This document shows, piece by piece, positions 27,793 through 35,924 of a stretch of DNA of 64,000 nt (position 1 is its first letter; each line of letters opens with the position of its first letter). The notes beneath the pieces were generated by a model. That model was not told the DNA's origin and did no database searches. It saw only the letters and a list, made by a program, of their open reading frames with translations. The position numbers and the translations under genes were made by a program. The stretch lies in the NCBI RefSeq assembly GCF_031081985.1, contig NZ_JARWSK010000003.1, positions 62,001 to 126,000 on the forward strand, in the 5' to 3' direction. This stretch comes from Komagataeibacter xylinus (GTDB lineage Bacteria; Pseudomonadota; Alphaproteobacteria; Acetobacterales; Acetobacteraceae).

Positions 27793-30015
27793 ATGATTTC
27801 TGCCGTTTTCGGAAAAAGACGTTCTCTGAGCAGAACGCTTACAGCCGGAACGATATGTGCGGCTCTCATCTCGGGCTATGCCACCATGGCATCCGCAGAT
27901 GACGGGCAGGGCGCCACGGGGGAAGCGATCATCCATGCGGATGACCATCCCGGCGACTGGATGACCTATGGCCGCACCTATTCTGAACAGCGCTACAGCC
28001 CGCTGGATCAGATCAACCGTTCCAATGTTGGTAACCTGAAGCTGGCCTGGTATCTCGACCTTGATACCAACCGTGGCCAGGAAGGCACGCCGCTGGTTGT
28101 CAATGGCATCATGTATGCCACCACCAACTGGAGCATGATGAAGGCCGTTGATGGCGCCACCGGCAAGCTGCTGTGGTCGTATGACCCGCGCGTGCCCGGC
28201 AACATCGCCGACAAGGGCTGCTGTGACACGGTCAACCGTGGCGCCGCCTACTGGAATGGCAAGGTCTATTTCGGCACGTTCGATGGCCGCCTGATCGCGC
28301 TTGACGCCAAGACCGGCAAGCTGGTCTGGAGCGTGAACACCATCCCGCCCGAGGCGGAGCTGGGCAAGCAGCGTTCCTATACGGTTGATGGCGCGCCGCG
28401 CATCGCCAAGGGCCGCGTGATCATTGGTAACGGTGGCTCCGAGTTCGGTGCGCGCGGCTTTGTCTCCGCGTTCGATGCCGAGACCGGCAAGCTGGACTGG
28501 CGCTTCTTCACGGTTCCGAACCCCAAGAACGAGCCGGACCATGCTGCCTCCGACAGCGTGCTGATGAACAAGGCCTACCAGACCTGGAGCCCGACCGGCG
28601 CCTGGACCCGCCAGGGTGGCGGCGGCACGGTGTGGGATTCCATCGTGTATGACCCCGTGTCCGACCTAGTCTACCTTGGCGTGGGCAACGGTTCGCCGTG
28701 GAACTACAAGTACCGCTCGGAAGGCAAGGGCGACAACCTGTTCCTGGGCAGCATCGTCGCGCTGAAGCCGGAAACCGGCGAATACGTCTGGCATTTCCAG
28801 GAAACGCCGATGGACCAGTGGGACTTCACCTCGGTCCAGCAGATCATGACGGTTGACCTGCCGATCAACGGTGAGACCCGTCACGTCATCGTTCATGCGC
28901 CCAAGAACGGCTTCTTCTACATCATCGATGCGAAGACCGGCGAGTTCATCTCGGGCAAGAACTATGTCTATGTGAACTGGGCCAGTGGCCTCGACCCCAA
29001 GACCGGCCGCCCGATCTACAACCCCGATGCGCTCTACACGCTTACGGGCAAGGACTGGTACGGCATTCCGGGTGACCTTGGCGGCCATAACTTCGCGGCC
29101 ATGGCGTACAGCCCCAAGACCGGGCTGGTCTACATTCCCGCGCAGCAGGTTCCGTTCCTGTACACCAACCAGATCGGTGGCTTCACGCCGCATCCCGATA
29201 GCTGGAACCTTGGTCTGGACATGAACAAGGTCGGCATCCCCGACTCCCCCGAAGCCAAGCAGGCCTTCGTGAAGGACCTGAAGGGCTGGATCGTGGCCTG
29301 GGATCCGAAGACGCAGGCTGAAGCCTGGCGCGTGGACCACAAGGGTCCGTGGAACGGTGGCATCCTGGCTACGGGCGGCGACCTGCTCTTCCAGGGTCTG
29401 GCGAACGGCGAATTCCACGCCTATGACGCGACGAACGGTTCCGATCTGTTCCACTTCGCGGCGGATAGCGGCATCATCGCTCCCCCCGTGTCCTACCTTG
29501 GCAGCGACAAGAAGCAGTATGTCGCGGTTGAAGTGGGCTGGGGCGGCATCTATCCGTTCTTCCTCGGTGGCCTTGCCCGCACCAGCGGCTGGACCGTCAA
29601 CCACTCGCGCATCATTGCCTTCTCGCTTGATGGCAAGTCGGGCCCGCTGCCCAAGCAGAATGACCAGGGCTTCCTGCCCGTCAAGCCGCCGGCACAGTTC
29701 GACAGCAAGCGCACCGATAACGGCTACTTCCAGTTCCAGACCTATTGCGCCGCCTGCCATGGCGACAATGCCGAAGGTGCTGGTGTGCTGCCTGACCTGC
29801 GCTGGTCCGGGTCCATCCGCCACGAGGATGCGTTCTACAATGTTGTCGGCCGCGGCGCCCTTACCGCCTATGGTATGGATCGCTTCGACAGCAGCATGAA
29901 CCCCACCGAGATCGAGGATATCCGCCAGTTCCTGATCAAGCGTGCGAACGAGACCTATCAGAGGGAAGTTGATGCCCGGAAGAACGCTGCCGGTATTCCC
30001 GAGCAGCAGCCATAA
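27793..30015 (+). CDS. adhA: PQQ-dependent alcohol dehydrogenase, dehydrogenase subunit I
   Basis: Quinohaemoprotein that oxidises ethanol to acetaldehyde in the periplasm and passes electrons via AdhB to ubiquinone, the first step of vinegar formation. 740 residues: signal peptide to about residue 35 (ATMASA), then the eight-bladed propeller with repeated W-motifs (for example AKTGKLVWSV, PETGEYVWHF, PKTQAEAWRV). The vicinal disulfide C143-C144 in KGCCDTVNRG contacts PQQ. The C-terminal cytochrome c domain has CAACH at 652-656. ATG at 27793 is supported by GAGGACA just upstream and the mature-like context. Cotranscribed with adhB; the third subunit gene (adhS) is not nearby. Confidence 0.98.
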   Translation: MISAVFGKRRSLSRTLTAGTICAALISGYATMASADDGQGATGEAIIHADDHPGDWMTYGRTYSEQRYSPLDQINRSNVGNLKLAWYLDLDTNRGQEGTPLVVNGIMYATTNWSMMKAVDGATGKLLWSYDPRVPGNIADKGCCDTVNRGAAYWNGKVYFGTFDGRLIALDAKTGKLVWSVNTIPPEAELGKQRSYTVDGAPRIAKGRVIIGNGGSEFGARGFVSAFDAETGKLDWRFFTVPNPKNEPDHAASDSVLMNKAYQTWSPTGAWTRQGGGGTVWDSIVYDPVSDLVYLGVGNGSPWNYKYRSEGKGDNLFLGSIVALKPETGEYVWHFQETPMDQWDFTSVQQIMTVDLPINGETRHVIVHAPKNGFFYIIDAKTGEFISGKNYVYVNWASGLDPKTGRPIYNPDALYTLTGKDWYGIPGDLGGHNFAAMAYSPKTGLVYIPAQQVPFLYTNQIGGFTPHPDSWNLGLDMNKVGIPDSPEAKQAFVKDLKGWIVAWDPKTQAEAWRVDHKGPWNGGILATGGDLLFQGLANGEFHAYDATNGSDLFHFAADSGIIAPPVSYLGSDKKQYVAVEVGWGGIYPFFLGGLARTSGWTVNHSRIIAFSLDGKSGPLPKQNDQGFLPVKPPAQFDSKRTDNGYFQFQTYCAACHGDNAEGAGVLPDLRWSGSIRHEDAFYNVVGRGALTAYGMDRFDSSMNPTEIEDIRQFLIKRANETYQREVDARKNAAGIPEQQP

Positions 30016-30068
30016 TCTCCCGGTTTTGACAATTTTTCGCATCAACGCGACGCATGATGGTGAACATA

Positions 30069-31475
30069 ATGATCAACAGGCTTAAGGTGACATTCAGCGC
30101 GGCAGCGTTTAGTCTGCTGGCAGGGACGGCATTGGCACAGACGCCAGATGCCGACCCCGCGCTGGTCCAGAAAGGGGCGTATGTCGCACGACTGGGTGAC
30201 TGCGTAGCATGTCACACCGCCCTCCATGGGCAGTCGTATGCAGGCGGGCTTGAAATCAAGAGCCCGATCGGCACGATCTATTCCACAAACATTACACCGG
30301 ACCCGACCTACGGTATCGGTCGCTACACCTTCGCCGAATTCGACGAAGCGGTGCGCCACGGTATCCGCAAGGATGGATCCACGCTGTATCCGGCCATGCC
30401 GTATCCTTCCTTCTCGCGCATGACGAAGGAAGACATGCAGGCGCTGTATGCATACTTCATGCATGGGGTGAAGCCGGTCGCACAGCCTGACAAGCAGCCG
30501 GACATTTCCTGGCCGATGTCGATGCGCTGGCCGCTGGGCATCTGGCGCATGATGTTCTCGCCCTCGCCCAAGGACTTCACCCCCGCCCCCGGCACAGATG
30601 CCGACGTGGCACGTGGTGACTATCTGGTGACGGGTCCGGGCCATTGCGGCGCGTGCCATACGCCGCGCGGCTTCGCCATGCAGGAAAAGGCGCTCGATGC
30701 CTCGGGTGGGCCTGACTTCCTGGCCGGTGGCGCGCCGATCGACAACTGGGTGGCCCCCAGCCTGCGTAACGACCCGGTCGTGGGTCTGGGCCGCTGGTCG
30801 GAAGATGACATCTACACCTTCCTCAAGTCCGGCCGTATCGACCACTCCGCCGTGTTCGGTGGCATGGGCGACGTGGTGGCATGGAGCACCCAGTACTTCA
30901 CCGATGACGACCTGCACGCCATCGCAAAGTATCTGAAGAGCCTGCCGCCGGTGCCCCCCTCACAGGGCAACTACACATACGATCCGTCCACCGCGACGGC
31001 CCTGAACTCTGGCAACACCGCCAGCATGCCGGGTGCTGACACGTATGTGAAAGAATGCGCCATCTGTCACCGTAACGACGGTGGTGGCGTGGCCCGCATG
31101 TTCCCGCCGCTGGCTGGCAACCCGGTTGTCGTGACCGAGAACCCGACCTCGCTGGTGAACGTGATCGCTCATGGTGGCGTGCTGCCGCCGAGCAACTGGG
31201 CACCTTCCGCGGTGGCCATGCCGGGTTACAGCAGCTCGCTGTCCGCCCAGCAGATCGCCGATGTGGTCAACTTCATCCGCACCAGCTGGGGCAACAAGGC
31301 GCCGGGCACCGTTACGGCAGCCGACGTGACCAAGCTGCGTGACACCGGGGCTCCGGTTTCCAGCTCCGGCTGGAACAGCATGAGCAGCGGCTGGTCGGTG
31401 TTCCTGCCGCAGCCTTACGGCTCGGGCTGGACGTTTGCACCGCAGACGCACACCGGTCAGGACGCCGCGCAGTAA
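30069..31475 (+). CDS. adhB: alcohol dehydrogenase cytochrome c subunit II
   Basis: Tri-haem membrane-anchoring subunit that takes electrons from AdhA and reduces ubiquinone. 468 residues, starting MINRLKVTFSAAAFSLLAG; signal peptide cut after ALA (residue 23), giving Q24 as first mature residue. Three CxxCH haem sites: CVACH (45-49), CGACH (about 193-197) and CAICH (about 330-334). The start at 30069 is preferred over the ATG at 30054, because it matches the known protein that I recall from Komagataeibacter. It begins 53 bases after adhA and ends before a double hairpin terminator. The C-terminal Ser/Gly-rich segment (APVSSSGWNSMSSGW) is the expected membrane-binding end. Confidence 0.98.
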   Translation: MINRLKVTFSAAAFSLLAGTALAQTPDADPALVQKGAYVARLGDCVACHTALHGQSYAGGLEIKSPIGTIYSTNITPDPTYGIGRYTFAEFDEAVRHGIRKDGSTLYPAMPYPSFSRMTKEDMQALYAYFMHGVKPVAQPDKQPDISWPMSMRWPLGIWRMMFSPSPKDFTPAPGTDADVARGDYLVTGPGHCGACHTPRGFAMQEKALDASGGPDFLAGGAPIDNWVAPSLRNDPVVGLGRWSEDDIYTFLKSGRIDHSAVFGGMGDVVAWSTQYFTDDDLHAIAKYLKSLPPVPPSQGNYTYDPSTATALNSGNTASMPGADTYVKECAICHRNDGGGVARMFPPLAGNPVVVTENPTSLVNVIAHGGVLPPSNWAPSAVAMPGYSSSLSAQQIADVVNFIRTSWGNKAPGTVTAADVTKLRDTGAPVSSSGWNSMSSGWSVFLPQPYGSGWTFAPQTHTGQDAAQ

Positions 31476-31487
31476 TAATACGCGGCA

Positions 31488-31572
31488 GGGGTGGCCTTTC
31501 ATCACGGGCCACCCTCACCCTGATACGCATTGCGGAAAACCGCCATGGGCTTATGTCCATGGCGGTTTTCTT
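31488..31572 (+). terminator. tandem hairpins ending the adhAB transcript
   Basis: First hairpin GGGTGGCC / GGCCACCC at 31489-31514; second, stronger one at 31536-31569 with a perfect 13-bp stem AAAACCGCCATGG / CCATGGCGGTTTT followed by CTT. The second is a good rho-independent terminator for the highly expressed adhAB genes and separates them from the sirtuin gene. Confidence 0.85.
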
Positions 31573-31623
31573 ATGTACGGCAATCCCGCACACTACTGGC
31601 TTTCGCCTTGAGGGAGAGTTCGC

Positions 31624-32328
31624 ATGCAGCGCATCGTTGTCCTGACCGGAGCGGGCATCAGCCAGGAATCGGGTCTTCAGACCTTTCGTGGCGCGGATGG
31701 ATTGTGGAACCATGAACGGATCGAGGATATCTGCACGCCGCAGGGCTTTGCGCGCGACCCGCTACGGGTGGACCGGTTCTATAACGGCCTGCGCGCGCAA
31801 CTTCCCACCGTGCACCCCAATGAAGCGCACAAGGCGCTCGCCGCACTCGAGCAGGCCGGGCGCACGGGCGACTGGCCGGGGCACCTCACCATCATCACGC
31901 AGAATATCGACGACCTGCATGAACGCGCAGGCAGCCGCAACGTCATTCACATGCACGGCGAACTGCTGCGGCTGCGCTGCACCCGCTGCCACGCCACCCC
32001 TGTATGGAAAACCGACTGCACCCCCGATACGCCCTGCCCCGATTGCGGCATGCCCGCACTCCGGCCCGATATCGTCTGGTTTGGCGAAATGCCCTACCAT
32101 ATGGAGGCCATAGCCCGGCAACTTGCAGCCTGTGACCTGTTCGTGGCCATCGGTACTTCCGGCGTGGTCTATCCGGCAGCAGGGTTTGTGGACAGCGTGG
32201 CCAGCCATGCCGATACGATGCTGTTCAACCTTGAGCCCCCGCCGGGCCGCAGCGCCTTTGACCAGACCATTCTCGGCCCTGCCACCCGCACGGTTCCGGC
32301 ATGGACGCGCGAGCTGCTGAAAGCATAA
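31624..32328 (+). CDS. cobB: NAD-dependent protein deacylase, sirtuin (CobB class III)
   Basis: Removes acyl groups from lysines using NAD+. 234 residues, close to the core of E. coli CobB. Seen: GAGISQESGLQTFRG (NAD site), TQNIDDLHERAG, catalytic H110 in IHMHGELL, zinc cysteines within RCTRC (118, 121) and CPDC (137, 140), and IGTSGVVYPAAGF. At the acyl-specificity motif YxxR, E. coli has FYNARRR; here the sequence is FYNGLRA, so position 56 is Leu and Arg moves one place on. The ATG at 31624 has GGGAGAG upstream. It is followed 11 bases later by a uracil-glycosylase-like gene. Confidence 0.93.
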   Translation: MQRIVVLTGAGISQESGLQTFRGADGLWNHERIEDICTPQGFARDPLRVDRFYNGLRAQLPTVHPNEAHKALAALEQAGRTGDWPGHLTIITQNIDDLHERAGSRNVIHMHGELLRLRCTRCHATPVWKTDCTPDTPCPDCGMPALRPDIVWFGEMPYHMEAIARQLAACDLFVAIGTSGVVYPAAGFVDSVASHADTMLFNLEPPPGRSAFDQTILGPATRTVPAWTRELLKA

Positions 32329-32339
32329 AAGGCACCCTC

Positions 32340-32951
32340 ATGGCCGAAACCCTTGAAGACCTGCTGCACGCCATCCGCGCCTGCCAGACCTGTGCGGCGC
32401 ACCTGCCGCTTGGCCCCCGCCCGGTGCTGCATGTCTCGCGCACGGCGCGGCTGCTCATTGCCAGCCAGGCACCGGGCACGCGCGTGCATGAAACCGGGCA
32501 GTCCTTCAATGATGCCTCGGGCGACCGGCTGCGGGGATGGATGGGGGTGGATCGCGCCACGTTCTATGATTCCAGCCGCATTGCGCTGGTGCCCATGGGC
32601 CTGTGCTATCCCGGTCGCCTGCCCAAGGGTGGCGACTGCCCACCCCGGCCGGAATGCGCACCGCAGTGGCGCGCGCGCATCATGGCGCAGATGCCCGCCC
32701 TTGAACTGACGCTGGTGGTGGGCAGCTACGCCCAACTGCATATTCTGGGCAAGGGAAAGGTGAGCACGCGCTGCCTCGACTTTCGCCACTACCTGCCGCG
32801 CTATTTCCCCCTGCCCCACCCCTCATGGCGCACGGGCGCATGGGAGCGACGCACGCCGCAATTCGGCACGGATGTGCTGCCTGCGTTACGCGCCTGCGTG
32901 CGGGCCGTGCTTGAGGGACGGCCCGTGCCTGAAATCGCACCGCTGACGTGA
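32340..32951 (+). CDS. uracil-DNA glycosylase-like family protein
   Basis: 203-residue protein of the UDG-like superfamily: LLIASQAPGTRVHETGQSFNDASGDRLRGWMGV matches the GxAPG...G.PF-type first motif, and YFPLPHPSWRTG is the C-terminal HPS motif. Cysteines near the N-terminus (CQTC) could be part of the pattern seen in iron-sulfur UDGs, but only two are close together, so a cluster is uncertain. Some members of this family are uncharacterised hydrolases. It starts 11 bases after the sirtuin stop with AAAGG, and ends at a palindromic repeat shared with convergent marC. Confidence 0.82.
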   Translation: MAETLEDLLHAIRACQTCAAHLPLGPRPVLHVSRTARLLIASQAPGTRVHETGQSFNDASGDRLRGWMGVDRATFYDSSRIALVPMGLCYPGRLPKGGDCPPRPECAPQWRARIMAQMPALELTLVVGSYAQLHILGKGKVSTRCLDFRHYLPRYFPLPHPSWRTGAWERRTPQFGTDVLPALRACVRAVLEGRPVPEIAPLT

Positions 32952-32970
32952 TGAGAAAATGAAACCTGCC

Positions 32971-33046
32971 GGATGCCGCCTTTTTGAAAAAAGGCATCAC
33001 CCAAAACTTTTATCATTTTTTAGCAATGAGTTGTTTTTAAACAGTC
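32971..33046. repeat. palindromic repeat with extra module (R5)
   Basis: Hairpin GATGCCGCCTTTTTG / AAAAAAGGCATC followed by ACCCAAAACTTTTATC, then TTTTTTAGCAATGAGTTG and TTTTTAAACAGT. The last part (about 33023-33046) is the reverse complement of the left part of the copy at 54312. It lies between the convergent UDG and marC genes. Confidence 0.85.
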
Positions 33047-33048
33047 TC

Positions 33049-33777
33049 TTAATTCGCCATTGTCATGACGGCATGCGCGGTTGACAGCACCACCCCCTGC
33101 ACGCCCGTAATCAGGATCTGCACGCCAATCGAGAGCAGGATCAGTGCTGCAAGCCGCGAGACGATGCGCGTGCCGGTCTTGCCCAACAGGTACAGCAACT
33201 GCTCGGCATAGGCATAGGCCGCCCACACAATCCCCGCCACCAGCACCGCCGCAATTGACAGCACGCCATAAAAGACGATGTGCGGGCCTGCCGGTGGCCC
33301 TTCCGAGCCAAGTGCAATGGCCACCGCAATCGTGCCGGGGCCGACGGTAAAGGGCATGGTCAGCGGAAAGAACGCCTGCCCCATCAGGTTGGCGCCCTGC
33401 GTGCTGCCGCTGGCCTGGGCCTGCTTGCGGGCTTCCTCCGTCTCGGGGGCCTGCAGCAGCGACCATGCCCGCACCGCCACCACCAGGCCGCCTGCAATGC
33501 GCAGGGCATCAATGGTGATGCCAAAGAACGACAGCACCAGCCCGCCAATCCAGATCGAGGCCAGCATCAGCATGGCGGAATAGAACGCTACCTGTCCCGC
33601 AAGCGCCACGCAGGTGCGCCGGTCATGCCCCGCCGTAACCTGTGCAAAGATCAGCGCCGCCCCCAGCGGATTGACAATGGAAAACAGCGCCGGAAATGCC
33701 ATGAGGAACGCACCCGACAGGCTGGGCAGGCCCACCACGGTGGAAAAATGCGTGAGCAGTCCCGCATGGGCGGTCAT
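33049..33777 (-). CDS. MarC family integral membrane protein
   Basis: 242-residue inner-membrane protein with six hydrophobic segments. Family signs: FPALFSIVNPLGAALIF (NPLG motif), RIAGGLVVAVRAWSLL and FFPLTMPFTVGPGTIAVAIALG (PLTMPxxVGPG). MarC was once linked to multiple antibiotic resistance, but its transport role is unproven. Last gene of lysK - mprF-like - marC; it begins 34 bases after the MprF-like stop. Confidence 0.92.
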   Translation of the reverse strand: MTAHAGLLTHFSTVVGLPSLSGAFLMAFPALFSIVNPLGAALIFAQVTAGHDRRTCVALAGQVAFYSAMLMLASIWIGGLVLSFFGITIDALRIAGGLVVAVRAWSLLQAPETEEARKQAQASGSTQGANLMGQAFFPLTMPFTVGPGTIAVAIALGSEGPPAGPHIVFYGVLSIAAVLVAGIVWAAYAYAEQLLYLLGKTGTRIVSRLAALILLSIGVQILITGVQGVVLSTAHAVMTMAN

Positions 33778-33811
33778 GAGCGGTTTCCTTTACGCCACAC
33801 GGCACGCGCCT

Positions 33812-35914
33812 TCAGCATCCGGTCTGCCCCAAAGGCGCGAAGGCCTTGTCCATCAGCGAGCGGATCGTGTTCAGGTCATCTGCCCCCGCGCACAGGAAAC
33901 ACGGATGCAGCGGCGCGCCTTCCTCCGTCAGCGGCCAGGGCGTCAGGCCCAGTTCGTTATAGACCGCAAGCAGGCTGGTGCCGACATGCCAGAAGGCAGG
34001 CTGGCAGCCTTCCTGCACCGCAAGGTCGCGCAGCCACCAGATGGCCGATGTGCAGTCATCCGCATGGCCCGCCGGGTCACCCAGCCCGATCAGGTATGGC
34101 CCCAGCCGCACGAAGGGCAGCAGCGCCTGCCGCCGCGCACCCGGTATCAGCCCCGAAGGCGCGGGCGTAACCTGCCCCACCCCGTCAAGCGCATGATCAA
34201 GGGCGCGGTAACGGGCCTGGCCCTGCTTGTTCCACGGCAGCACGTGAATGCGCCCCGGCCGCACCAGCCGCACGATCGTGACCAGCCCCAGCATGACCGC
34301 GAGCCCCAGCGTCCATTGCGCAATACCCGGACGGGTGGCGAAGAGCATGATCTCCCACCAGCTTCCCCCCGCCGAATCATGCGGACCCGCCAGCACCAGC
34401 ACCACGACCGAAGTGATCAGCAACACAAGGGAAAGGATGGTCTGTGAAGACAGCGGCTCGCTCATGATGCGCGCATGGCGGTAATAGGACCCCCGGAAGG
34501 GTGCTATCAGCAGGCACACCAGCATGAGCAGCCCCGGCACCGCCATGGGCGAGTCGCGCAGCAACGTCAGCGCACACGCCACCGACAGCAGCCCGATCGT
34601 GGCCTTCCACGCCAGCGTCACGCGCTGCGAAAGCCCGATACCCAGCCCGATCAGCACAACACCGATCAGCGAAAGCAGATAGTCGCCCACCATGGCGAAG
34701 AGCGGTTGCAGGCGGCCCGCATTCAGCCAGTTTTCGGGGTCGAGCAGGGTCAGCGCCAGCAGCAACCCCCCGCACAGCGAGACCGCACCAGTCGCCACCG
34801 CCACCGAGAAATCGGCCTCGCTTTCACGGATCACCTGGCTCGGCCTGCCCGGTCGCGGCCCGCGCAGGGGGCTGCCAGCACTTGCCTTGCGCGCAAGGGC
34901 CGCGTCACCGCGCAGGAACAGTTCATGCGCCGCGAACATGATGCCCGCCACGAATAGCGGCACGATGTAATAGAACAGGCGGAAGATCAGGATGGCGGTC
35001 ACAACGCGGGTCGCGGGCACGTAGGCGCCCAGCGCCAGCATCATCGTGCCGTCAAATACGCCTAGCCCCCCCGGCACGCTGGCCACCAGCCCTGCGGTGT
35101 AGGAGGCGATGTAGATGGCCAGGAACGTACCGTAATCCAGCCCCGGCGCCACGGGCAGGAACGTGTAGGCAATGGCCGCCGTGGCCGCGACCTCGAGGGC
35201 CGCGACAAGGGTCTGCATCACCGCCATGCCAGAGGATGGAAAGGTGACCTGCCAGCGCCAGACCCTGATCTCGTTCACGTAGCGCCCGGCAATGACATAG
35301 CCGATCACTCCCGCCCATAACAGACAGCCCACCAGCCGCATCATGGGCGAAGGCAGCGCATGGCCGATAAAGGGCACCGTGCCCGGCTCGAGCACCAGCA
35401 CGCTGCCGATCAGCACCGCAGCCCCCAGAAGGTAGGTGGCCGAACAGAACGCGATGATCTGGGCAACCTCAAAGGGCTTCAGCCCCCAGTTGCCATACAG
35501 CCTGAAGCGCACCGCCGCACCCGAAATGGCGGAAAACCCGAGATTATGCGACAGCACATAAGAACAGAACGCCGCAAACGCCGTGCGCCGGAAGGCCAGC
35601 TTGCAGCCCACCTGCCGCACGGCAAGCCAGTCATAGAAGGACAGCACCAGATAGGACAGCAGCGTGAAGCCTGCCCCCGCCCACAACGTGGTGGTGGGAA
35701 TGGTGAGCAGCGCGTGGCTGATGTCCTGCCAGTGCAGGGTGCGCACCTCGCGCTGCACCACGATTACGGCGCCCACCAGCAAAAACAGCCCCAGCACATG
35801 CGGCAGGTGGCGCAGCAGCGCGTTGCGGCGGCGCGCGGGGGTCAGGCCCGCCCCGGTGGGGCCATCCCCTTCGGGCGGGGCAGGCGTTGCGTCTTGGGTG
35901 GGACGTTCAGCCAT
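33812..35914 (-). CDS. MprF-like membrane protein with shortened transferase domain
   Basis: Full-length MprF makes and flips lysyl-phosphatidylglycerol using Lys-tRNA. Here 700 residues carry about 13-14 membrane helices. The N-terminal UPF0104 flippase domain (about 35-345) shows FAAFCSYVLSHNLGFSAISGAAVRFRLY and VASVPGGLGVFDG; a second membrane block covers about 375-575. The soluble DUF2156 domain starts normally (ARYRALDHAL, LLPFVRLGPYLIGLGDPAG, CQPAFWHVGTSLLAVYNELGL) but stops soon after the first GNAT-like half, near LTEEGAPLHP. Usual proteins continue for about 150 residues with the second half. It follows lysK by 10 bases. Likely keeps a flippase role; transferase activity is doubtful. 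Confidence 0.82.
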   Translation of the reverse strand: MAERPTQDATPAPPEGDGPTGAGLTPARRRNALLRHLPHVLGLFLLVGAVIVVQREVRTLHWQDISHALLTIPTTTLWAGAGFTLLSYLVLSFYDWLAVRQVGCKLAFRRTAFAAFCSYVLSHNLGFSAISGAAVRFRLYGNWGLKPFEVAQIIAFCSATYLLGAAVLIGSVLVLEPGTVPFIGHALPSPMMRLVGCLLWAGVIGYVIAGRYVNEIRVWRWQVTFPSSGMAVMQTLVAALEVAATAAIAYTFLPVAPGLDYGTFLAIYIASYTAGLVASVPGGLGVFDGTMMLALGAYVPATRVVTAILIFRLFYYIVPLFVAGIMFAAHELFLRGDAALARKASAGSPLRGPRPGRPSQVIRESEADFSVAVATGAVSLCGGLLLALTLLDPENWLNAGRLQPLFAMVGDYLLSLIGVVLIGLGIGLSQRVTLAWKATIGLLSVACALTLLRDSPMAVPGLLMLVCLLIAPFRGSYYRHARIMSEPLSSQTILSLVLLITSVVVLVLAGPHDSAGGSWWEIMLFATRPGIAQWTLGLAVMLGLVTIVRLVRPGRIHVLPWNKQGQARYRALDHALDGVGQVTPAPSGLIPGARRQALLPFVRLGPYLIGLGDPAGHADDCTSAIWWLRDLAVQEGCQPAFWHVGTSLLAVYNELGLTPWPLTEEGAPLHPCFLCAGADDLNTIRSLMDKAFAPLGQTGC

Positions 35915-35924
35915 GGGCAGGCCC

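Noticed and set aside
30054..30068. Earlier ATG for adhB (five extra residues)
   Set aside because: The known AdhB start as I recall it is MINRLKV at 30069, and a normal signal peptide begins there.
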